64,000 nt of DNA from Cladophialophora immunda (Eukaryota > Ascomycota > Eurotiomycetes > Chaetothyriales > Herpotrichiellaceae): positions 1,924,883 to 1,988,882 of the forward strand of contig NW_015622546.1 of NCBI RefSeq assembly GCF_000835495.1, written 5' to 3'. Below the pieces are notes generated by a model. It ran no database searches. It had not been told where the DNA came from and saw only the letters and a program-made list of their open reading frames with translations. The position numbers and the translations under genes are program-made. Positions 56,341-64,000 of the stretch are shown here, piece after piece (within the stretch, counting starts at the first letter, position 1; each line of letters begins with the position of its first letter).

Positions 56341-57589
56341 ATGTGGTTTGGGAAGCAAAGAGGCATCGAGGATAGCAAGACGCTTGATTTTGAACCGTCG
56401 GGAGGCCTGGTTACCGCCGCATTAAATAGGTTAATACTGGGCGTCTCTACACCGGGCATAACGCTAGGTTTATCGGAGTCTAAGCTTCTCAGTACTATCG
56501 TGGATCCCCTGAAGATTGCCGGCAGCGCCCTCTCAGTACCAGGAGAGAATGCAACGAACATAGCGCTGGGTTCATCGGAGTCTAAGCTTCGCAGTACCAT
56601 CGTGGATCCCCGGAAGATTGGCGTCAGCGTCTCAGTACCAAGAAAGAATGCAGCAGGATCCTCAGTGGTCTTCGAGAATGAGTAAGTCCTCTCCTGTGTC
56701 AGCGGAGCCGTCTACTGATGAAAAGGACAGAGACAAGATGGAGCGAGGCGATGTAGTGCCTTCGAAGACTGAACCCGATACTTCAGCGGAGCGAGGTGAG
56801 AGTAGTGCTCAGCCCCCAGATGGAGGACATCCCCCTGATACCACTGGGGTAACAACTTCCTCCGAGGCCTTGCGCCACAAAAAAGCTGTCCTGCAACAGG
56901 CCAAACCGAAGTCGGGCACACCACCACATGATGAGAAGGCCGATCCCGATCCATCTCCTGAGCAGGGTCAAGAGAGTCCAGCCATCAAACAGTTAGGCGC
57001 TATTGTCGCCGAGCTGCGGCAGATCAAGGACAAGACGGGGGAATCTGACTGGGACTTCTTCTTCAAGAACATCGGCACGGTGGCCTCGCTCGGCGCCTCC
57101 ATCACCTTCGCGCTCATTGTCACAGACATCAAAGATCCCCGTCTGGTCTCGAGACACGGGTGGATCGACCTGTCGACGGTGCGGATCATGCTCGCCACCA
57201 GCTGGATCCTGTTCATGGCCGTCCTGTCGCTGTCGTTCAGCTTCGGGCAGAGACTCAAAAACCACAACTCGGGCAGTATGCCGTTCTTGACGGTGTATAT
57301 CCTGGAGCTGGCGGCGGTCATGTGCTTGTCCTTTGTTGTCGCCGCGTACGTGGAAGTCGTGGGCTACGTGGGGATAGCGTTAGTCTCAATCGCGGTGATG
57401 CTTGTCTTGGTTGAAGCAGCAACGTGGCCGCTTCCAGAAGAATCCAAGGAACGCTCAAGACACCCATCTAAGGAACGCTCAAGACGTTCAGATGCCCTTG
57501 AAGAAAAAAAGATACGTCGGGGGGGGACGCCCACGACGCCCACCCTTCCCGGCGTCTCAGTTACGTATGATCAAAGTGGGACCCATTGA
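56341..57589 (+). CDS. Four-helix membrane protein with 34-residue tandem repeats
   Basis: Exons 56341-56681 and 56731-57589 join in phase (GA|A) to 399 residues. The 49-bp intron has a GTAAGT donor, a CTACTGATG branch site and a GACAG acceptor. Residues 42-108 contain two copies of a 34-residue unit built on SESKLxSTIVDPxKI and SVPxxNA. Residues 115-215 are disordered and charged. Then come SDWDFFFKNIG and four hydrophobic segments: SLGASITFALIV, TSWILFMAVLSLSFSF, TVYILELAAVMCLSFVVAA and VGIALVSIAVMLVLVEAA. The tail is basic, with two ERSRxxxK-like steps. The first ATG after a TATA-less, T-rich leader is used. I do not recognise a named family; the C-terminal half resembles uncharacterised fungal membrane proteins in layout only. 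Confidence 0.65.
56464..56664 (+). repeat. 102-bp tandem duplication inside the coding region
   Basis: Unit 1 is 56464-56565 and unit 2 is 56566 to about 56664. They share blocks such as ATCGGAGTCTAAGCTTC and ATCGTGGATCCC with scattered substitutions and one codon gap, so the reading frame is kept. Confidence 0.85.
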
Positions 57590-58473
57590 TGTCGAAGAGT
57601 TGGACGGATGCCGTTCTGGTTCTGAAAAGGGGGGGGGGGGGTGAAGACTGTTCTGGTCTCCAGGATTGGTTGCATAGTGCTGGGAAGGCCAGTCAATCTG
57701 GGACACAGCGAAGGACGATGAGGGAGCGGAGGATCAGGGGAGGCCGCCACATCCTTGTCCGCCACTCCATACACAGTTACCATGGATGTACTATCAGTAA
57801 TTCAGCGTGTCACCAAGTGTGGCTGGCAACATGACAATAGCAGCGTGTTATCCTCTGGACTCCGTACATGGCCACATATACCTACCTCCTCACGGACCTA
57901 ATCTCTCACCATCTCCACACACGGTACGATTACTCGTGCAGTGCAAGATGGGATGGGTCCCCGAAGACCCCGAGCCGTTCGAAGGAACCTCAGCATCTGT
58001 CTCTTCCTCTGCGCATCGGATCGCTGGGAAGAAGCTTGAAGCCAGTTCATTAATAATTCTCGGATGCTTAGATTGTGGAAAAAAAGGCCTCGGAAAGGGC
58101 CTCGTGTGAGATCTCAGGCCAAGCCACCCACCCCCGCGCGCCCTTCCCTTAGCCTCGTATACAAGACAGTTTTATTATTATTTTTTCAGGCGAGCTACGA
58201 GTAGTTAGTCCCAGATGACGGACTCCACCGTGGTTGCGTCCGTGATCAATGGCCCCGTTGATAACAAGGAGGCGACACGAAAGGAGGGTTCAGCTGCCGA
58301 TGTCGCCCCCTTCCCTGGTTGATGGATGACAAGGCCCGCGATGTGCGCATCGAGGTAGGTAGAAGAGAGAGAGATATAGGTGGCTCTTCTCGAATACATC
58401 TTCCCCTACCCACTATACCTTGATGATATTTCAGATTCAGCATCAAGAATAGGAAGTATTCCCAGCAACAACA
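57590..58473. other. Intergenic region before the PLP enzyme
   Basis: No supported gene; it includes a run of 13 G at about 57629-57641. Confidence 0.5.
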
Positions 58474-60215
58474 ATGTCGCTCGAGATCCAAACACCGTAC
58501 GGAACGGCGCTGCCGCCCGCACCAAGGCACGCCATCACCGTCCATCTCCCCCAGTGGCAATCGATCGTGCGCTTCCGGGACCACGACCCGGAGCTGTTCA
58601 AGGCGCTCAAGAGCATGTACCCGCGCTTCATCCTGCACAAGGACGTCCTGGAGGTACGTACCGTTCTTTTGCGACGGGCCGAGCCCTTTTGTCGCAGCGT
58701 GAACTGATGCAGAGTGTTGACGCAAAATTCCAGCTCACCGAGAAGATCACCGAGTTCGCCGGCGTCGCGGGACAAGGCTGCTTTCTGTTCCCCTCCCTGC
58801 AAGCCGCGCGCGATTGCAAGGAATATGCAACCTCTCCGCGCAGGGGAGAGGGGACGATCCCGCGCGACAAGGTCTCGATCCGGATCTTCAGGACGCATCG
58901 CCCGCTGCTGTACGCGGTCATTTTCCCCGCCGAGTCCACGGGCACGGTGCACGGCTTCTGGGTCAACGCGGGCGTCGGCATCTCCTCGCGCCTGGCGGAA
59001 GACTGCCTCCAGCATATCAGCTCGCTGCGAGAAGTCCCGGAGGGAGGAGAGGATGAAGAACCCACCACTGACACGACGGCGACTGACGATGCCGCTCGTC
59101 AACAGGTCAAGGAAAGGATAGCAGGGCTGATGAACCGGGCTCCGACCGACCCGCGACGCACGGCGCGAGTGTCGCCCACTGACGTCCACTTGTTCTCGAC
59201 CGGCATGGCCTCGATATACTGGGTCCACCGCTACTTGCTGAGCAGGTACGACTCGCCGTCCGTCCTGTTCGGCTTCTCGTTCCACTCGACGATCCATGTG
59301 CTCGAGGACTTTGGGCCCGGCGTCGAGTTCCTGGGCCTGGGGTCGGGCCAGGACCTCGACCGGCTCGAGGAACACCTCGTGACGCAACGGGACCAGGGGA
59401 AGACAGTGCAGGCGATCTGGGCCGAGTTCCCCTCCAATCCGCTGCTGAGCACGCCGGACCTGGGCCGGCTCAGACGCCTGGCCGACGAATACGGCGCGCT
59501 GCTTGTCCTGGACGACACGGTCGGGAGCTTCTGCAACGTCGATGTCCTCGACGTCGCCGACATTGTCGTCACTTCCCTGACAAAATCGTTCAGCGGGTAC
59601 GCGGACGTCATGGCCGGCAGCGCCGTCCTCAGCCCTCTGTCCGCACGGTACGCGGAGCTCAAGGCGTTGTTCGACGCGGAGCACCACGACGACTTGCACG
59701 TCCGCGACGCCGAGACGCTGGAGCACAACAGCCGAGACTACCTCGACCGCTCCGCCGTGCTGAACCGCAACGCCGAGAAACTGGTCGAGTACCTCCAGAG
59801 TAAGGCGCTGGATCCCACCAGCAGCGTCACAGACGTCTTCTACCCGACCGTCAACCACGACACGCTTCCCAACTACACGCCCTATATGCGCAAAGCGACC
59901 CCTGAATTCCCCCATCCCGGGTATGGGTGCCTCCTGAGCGTGGAATTCCGCGACATCGAGGCCACGATCGCGTTCTACGACAACCTCCACGTCCACAAGG
60001 GTCCGCATCTAGGGGCGCACCTGACACTGGCGTTGCCATACTCGCTCGGCGTGTACGGGAACGAGGCCGACTGGGCGAGCGGGTACAATGTCAGGCAGGA
60101 ACAGGTGCGGATTTCCGTGGGGTTGGAGGAGACGGAGGAGCTGGTCGACAAGTTCAGATGGGCGGTGGAGGCGGCTGATGGGCTCGGTAGGAGGAGCGTG
60201 GACTTGAAGAACTGA
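58474..60215 (+). CDS. Cystathionine gamma-synthase-type PLP enzyme (Cys/Met metabolism)
   Basis: PLP-dependent trans-sulfuration enzyme, probably making cystathionine from an activated homoserine and cysteine. Exons 58474-58653 and 58734-60215 give 553 residues. The N-terminus (TPYGTALPPAPRHAITVHLP, then LFKALKSMYPRF) matches the fungal enzymes, which are longer than bacterial MetB. The fold type I core has FSTGMASIYWVHRYLL, VLDDTVGSFCNVDVL (PLP-binding Asp) and TSLTKSFSGYADVMAG with the Schiff-base lysine at about residue 343. The C-terminal domain has VRISVGLEETEELVDKF. A separate STR2/metB-type activity is likely, but specificity between gamma-synthase and related lyases cannot be fixed by eye. 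A 521-codon frame on the other strand is its antisense shadow. Confidence 0.88.
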
Positions 60216-60885
60216 ATGCCCAAGGGGAAAAAATTTCCGGTTCTGTATGGAGCATACCGAAACATACATAAGCCATTGTCAACGTGAGATATCGTGCTGT
60301 CGTCCCGTCGACGGTAGACGAAGATTATCGCGATACTGTGATGTGTGATTCCTCAACACCTGCCCGGTCCAGCCTCGACACAGGCCTGCGACAGCTTTGA
60401 CCGCAACACCAATCCGTAGGCATTCGCACGTGTCGAACCCGTAGGCGACTTCGTCTCGTTCCGCTTCCTGTCATAGTAAGCGAGCTGTGAAAATAGTCGA
60501 GTTCAAGACCGGTTGTCGGCTCTGGACAACTATATCGAGAATCTTTCATCGCGGGGGATTGGGGAAGACGAGACAACAGAGATGCAGAAGGGCGAGAATT
60601 TTTCAGGAAATGGATTGCTGTTGTTTTTACATTGCTCGAAACCGCGCGCCGGGCAACCCGCCCTTCGCCCTCACTGAAATGTATGTGCTTGCTTCGTTCG
60701 GCCTGGGAGGGAAAGCGCCGCGTTTCTTCCCGGCTTGAAATCAACTCAACAGGTGCAGCAGCAAACAGGGCGAAAACGGCCACCACCTGGATGCGCGTGT
60801 TTCTTGCGTTTTCACCAAACCCCCCCCCTTGCCCTCGCTCACTCCCGGCCCTTTTCCTCCCCCTTTTTTTACTTCTGAGAGTTCC
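60216..60885. other. Gap between convergent genes
   Basis: It holds 3' flanks of the PLP enzyme (plus) and the small mitochondrial-type protein (minus). A 153-codon minus-strand frame has no supporting feature. Confidence 0.5.
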
Positions 60886-61543
60886 TCATTTCTTCGTCTG
60901 GTTCATCCTGTTTTCTAGTTCCGTCACGTACGAGTGGATTCGCTGCACGGCGGCTTGTAGGGCCTAGGGTGTCGAGGGGGTTAGCCATCCGGTTTTGAAG
61001 AGCTAGAAGCTTCGGGAGAGTAGAGGTGGTCGTTGTCGCCAGTTTGTGGCGTACAACTTGTGTCCCAAATTTGACATCGCGAAGAGCTCGGAGAGTGTGT
61101 AAAGCGGTAACATAGGTCGGTAAAATCACGTACATAGATATCCTCCGTCAACAACTCATTGGAAACCTTGTATTCCTCGAGGATGTAGTAGTAGACGGAC
61201 GCGCCGGCCAGGGTCGAACCAAGTAAGAAACCGAACAGTCTAAGGAGGCGCGCGGTATCAGCGGTTCGTTTCTCTTATCCATCCCCAGGTAGCACCCTTC
61301 TTGTGCCGAAGCTTCCTGCGAGCTGCATGGTCTTTTGTCCGTCGCTATTGGGGTCGGGGGGGGGGGGGAAGCTCACCCTCCTCGGAAAGCTCCCATGGGC
61401 TTTTTCACAGGTACCGACGCAGCCGCACCGGCTTCTTGGAATCTTCTGCTCGTCGACTGGAATGATCTCGATTGGAACTGGGGGAGAGCTCTGAGCGTCC
61501 GAGACGCGAAGGAGAAGCGCGGGACGAGCAGGCGGGACGCCAT
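60886..61543 (-). CDS. Small mitochondrial-type single-pass membrane protein
   Basis: Three short exons, 61377-61543, 61134-61239 and 60886-60963, splice in phase to 116 residues. Residues 1-40 are rich in Arg, Ser, Phe and Ala without acidic residues (MASRLLVPRFSFASRTLRAL), a typical mitochondrial presequence. After KKPMGAFRGG comes a glycine-rich hydrophobic helix LFGFLLGSTLAGASVYYYI, then EEYKVSNELLTEDIYALQAA and a coiled-coil-like end RIHSYVTELENRMNQTKK. The layout suggests an inner-membrane protein with its C-terminus in the intermembrane space. It resembles short conserved fungal proteins of unknown function. The splice sites are canonical, and intron 1 contains a 14-base G run on the plus strand. 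Confidence 0.78.
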
Positions 61544-61991
61544 GGCTTTCGGAACGACAGGTTCGAGTGGAATTGCAGCAGAGGAGGGCAGGGTTGTGCG
61601 TGTTGGAGTCGAGTTGGAAGAAGACGTCGAGCTCGACGCAATGGAGAGAAGTGGAACTGCGGTGGTTTAAGGGTGGGATCGACGCTCGGGCGGGATCGCT
61701 TCAAGACGAGCAATATATTCCGTCAGAGAAGAATGGAGTTCGGAAGACTACAAGCTGATGATGGCAGCGGAGGACGAAGCAGAATTATTACTCCACATTT
61801 TGGGGCCCACGACTGACTAAATCTGCGGCTGTACCTGGCGAGCCTGGGTATCTTGCTACTTGTGAGCCTGCACAAGTGCCACCAACACAGCTCCAACGCT
61901 ACAAGTCCAACGTACATCATTCCCTTCCGGTCCCAATGACCATGATCCTAATCTCCTTGCTTCTCTATGGAATGCAACGAAATGTCATTGT
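61544..61991. other. Intergenic region
   Basis: Promoter side of the small minus-strand gene and 3' flank of the Dopey gene. No gene is seen. Confidence 0.5.
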
Positions 61992-64000
61992 TCAGTCCAC
62001 AAACAAGTCCGCCAGCAGATCCTTCCTACATGCCGCAAGATCGGGCGGTTGGAGGCTGTATGTGTCTTCAAAAGCATGGATACTCAACTGCCGGAAGAAC
62101 GGGCGCAGAAGGGTAACGGGGTCCTCACTCGTTCGCGTCGTGTCTGTGCACAGCCATGGCGTCCGGGCTCCAGTGTCTGACACCGTGGGAAGCTCGGCCT
62201 CGTGGCTCCCCTTGCTCACCATCAGGTCGGCGATTGCGGTGGACTTGAAGTCGTGCGGAGGGTATACTGCGTCAACCGTGTCGGTCACGAACAACCATTC
62301 GTGCAGCTGGAACTCTTCTGGCTTCAGGAGAAGGAGGAGGTCCAACAACTTGGCTCCCTGCAGCTGTGAATAGCCCGTGAATACAGCCTCGCCTCCCTTC
62401 TGCATGCTCATGAATAGTTCTCGAAGCTCGACATCTACTATTGGCCATAATGAGACTAGATGCATCTGAGTGAATGCCAACGTCAGAGCCCGAAGAACCA
62501 GATAGACATCTCCGCGGGTGCTAGACGATGGAGACGAGGATGGGGTTGCCGTAAGGAGTTCCTCGAGTCTGTTGACAATCTGGCTGAGATCTGACACGAA
62601 AGCATCCATGTCGCCAGCCAACAGAAGCAGAGCAATCCGCCTCAGGTTGAGCTGGGTCTTCCTGTCGGCCTCTGTTCGCGCAGCCGCAGCTCCAACACCA
62701 AACATCAGCCCTGCCGTTGTGGGAGGTGTCAATCGGGACACAAAGTCGGCCATCAGCCCTTTATCAGAAAGCCAAAGCTGCTTCAATACTGGAAGCCATC
62801 CAGTCTCAGCCAGCCAAGGAGCCGACTGGAAGAATTTGTTGTCGTTGATGGCATCCTGAATGTCTTTCTTCCAAACCTTGTTGTTCGGCTGGGATTTGGC
62901 CATGAGAAGGACAAGCTGCAGGATATCCATGTTGACTGTTTGAGGAAATTGCTTCGATCGTAGAGCCGGTCCGGTAACATAGGTGGCCACGCCGGGAAGT
63001 GTGACATTTAGCCTGTCTTGATCTCCCAGTGCACTGCCGATGATAGGCAGGGCTTCACACAAGACCTCGATAGCGTTGCCAGCTTGTAACGTGCTCTTCC
63101 GCCGCATGGTTTTCGTACCCGTCGAATTGGAGACGTCCGGCAATGGCTGAGCAGTTGAGTCAAGTCCTGCAGGCCTTACCGTAAATATGGCTGTAAGAAG
63201 TCTCGCACACAGATCGCTCAGTTCTCGACGCATTTTAAAAACTTCCCCAAAATTGGTGTTTTCCATCTTCTGGCATAGGACCGCCACAAATTCCAGAAGC
63301 TTTAGCAGAATCTGACGGTGCGGCATAGGGTTGGCGAGAACCTCCCGCAGGAAGGCTGTGCAATCGGTCCAGATCTCTTCGAGCAGATCATCTTCAAGCG
63401 CGCTTGTGTAAGCAATCAGAAACGCCATCAACTCAGGTGCACTAACGTCCACTGACAAGCTGGATTTCTGAGACTGATCTAGGGCTGACGGGTTCGTCCG
63501 ATTGTAGATCGCATTAAATGTGGCAGGCATCATGAATTTCGGTCGCGCTCCGTCGAGGCTCTGCATCAAATTAAGAGTGATGTCTTGCTGGGAATCTCGG
63601 CGAGCCGCCTCAATCCACATGCCCATCAGTGTCTCAAGACATTCTTGCGGTTCAGCGTCCGCAAGATGCTCCAGAATCCTTCGGGTTCTCGTCCGCAACC
63701 GTGTGGAGATATACGCAAAGGATTTGTTGTCTGGTGCAGAATTTGATGGTATTTTGAGCATTCGCCAGGCCCAAATCTCCCCGCATAATTTGATCGTGTC
63801 TTGCATGCAGAGAATAACAGTCAGCCGATGATTCGCAATCGAGCGCGACTGAGATTTTTCTGAACTGTTCGGATTTGCCTCAACCCCTGAAGCGTGATCC
63901 ACAAGGTGCGTGTGCGCTCTTGCTAATATGTACTCAAGCCCGGCAAGTAAGTTATTGACCGATCTTTCTGGATTCCTCGCGATTCTGATAGATCTATCTC
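61992..64000 (-). CDS. Dopey (Dop1) family protein, C-terminal part; 5' end outside the window
   Basis: An uninterrupted minus-strand frame of 669 codons runs from the right edge of the window to a stop at 61992-61994. No start codon needs to be assumed, because the frame is open to base 64000 and continues LLAGLEYILARAHTHLVDHA. The helical repeats, the NPMPHRQILLKLLEFVAVLC and FQSAPWLAETGWLPVLKQLW segments and TQMHLVSLWPIVDVELRELF fit the C-terminal region of Dopey proteins, large scaffolds (about 1,800 residues) that work with Mon2 in endosome-to-Golgi traffic and, in Aspergillus, in development. Roughly two thirds of the gene lies outside. Antisense frames in this area are shadows. Confidence 0.82.
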   Translation of the reverse strand, partial: DRSIRIARNPERSVNNLLAGLEYILARAHTHLVDHASGVEANPNSSEKSQSRSIANHRLTVILCMQDTIKLCGEIWAWRMLKIPSNSAPDNKSFAYISTRLRTRTRRILEHLADAEPQECLETLMGMWIEAARRDSQQDITLNLMQSLDGARPKFMMPATFNAIYNRTNPSALDQSQKSSLSVDVSAPELMAFLIAYTSALEDDLLEEIWTDCTAFLREVLANPMPHRQILLKLLEFVAVLCQKMENTNFGEVFKMRRELSDLCARLLTAIFTVRPAGLDSTAQPLPDVSNSTGTKTMRRKSTLQAGNAIEVLCEALPIIGSALGDQDRLNVTLPGVATYVTGPALRSKQFPQTVNMDILQLVLLMAKSQPNNKVWKKDIQDAINDNKFFQSAPWLAETGWLPVLKQLWLSDKGLMADFVSRLTPPTTAGLMFGVGAAAARTEADRKTQLNLRRIALLLLAGDMDAFVSDLSQIVNRLEELLTATPSSSPSSSTRGDVYLVLRALTLAFTQMHLVSLWPIVDVELRELFMSMQKGGEAVFTGYSQLQGAKLLDLLLLLKPEEFQLHEWLFVTDTVDAVYPPHDFKSTAIADLMVSKGSHEAELPTVSDTGARTPWLCTDTTRTSEDPVTLLRPFFRQLSIHAFEDTYSLQPPDLAACRKDLLADLFVD

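Noticed and set aside
58443..60008. 521-codon frame on the minus strand
   Set aside because: Antisense to the PLP enzyme in a GC-rich stretch; no motif.
1..64000. tRNA, rRNA, CRISPR arrays and complete transposable elements
   Set aside because: I looked for A/B-box pairs with a foldable cloverleaf, long inverted repeats and transposase or reverse-transcriptase motifs and found none convincing. A covariance-model and repeat search would be needed to exclude them.

Overview
The window looks like nuclear DNA of a filamentous ascomycete (Pezizomycotina). It has short GT-AG introns (mostly 45-100 nt, with CTGAC/CTAAC-like branch sites), lineage-typical regulators (a copper-fist and a Zn(II)2Cys6 protein), eukaryotic housekeeping genes (karyopherin Kap123/importin-4, SmD1, Dopey/Dop1, PEX11) and long gene-free stretches with simple repeats. 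I see no bacterial operons, rRNA, tRNA or CRISPR. I cannot name genus or species. Coordinates of spliced genes were derived by hand from reading-frame continuity and splice sites.

0-12 kb: a peroxisomal-type acyl-CoA/4-coumarate-CoA ligase ending in the PTS1 signal AKL (minus); two decayed genes back to back, a coiled-coil gene (minus) and a fungal ankyrin/Clp-type AAA+ ATPase (plus); PEX11 (plus); and ATP-dependent PEP carboxykinase (plus). Peroxisomal fatty-acid use, peroxisome proliferation and gluconeogenesis therefore sit within 11 kb.

12-32.5 kb: a copper-fist transcription factor, a metallophosphoesterase, a small cupin protein (minus), an ABM-fold monooxygenase-like protein, a short disordered protein, an eight-exon GMC oxidoreductase and a DUF1989 protein (minus). 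They are separated by gaps of up to 3.6 kb in which I find no convincing gene.

34-48.2 kb: a 198-residue Zn(II)2Cys6 protein (minus), importin-4/Kap123, a repeat-rich gap, a multi-exon gene of unknown function (minus, exon model only partly solved), and a small unknown gene.

49-64 kb: a vacuolar Ca2+/H+ exchanger, a class I SAM methyltransferase, SmD1, a four-helix membrane protein with a 34-residue tandem repeat, a cystathionine gamma-synthase-type PLP enzyme, a 116-residue mitochondrial-type membrane protein (minus, three exons), and the 3' part of a Dopey gene (minus) that runs off the right edge.

I found no clear new defence, biosynthetic or mobile system. The most unusual material is the pair of decayed genes with a 36-bp duplicated fragment (3.4-7.1 kb), the partly solved Cys-rich/Lys-rich gene (42.6-45.5 kb), the repeat-bearing membrane protein (56.3-57.6 kb), and a GMC oxidoreductase with an altered active-site motif.
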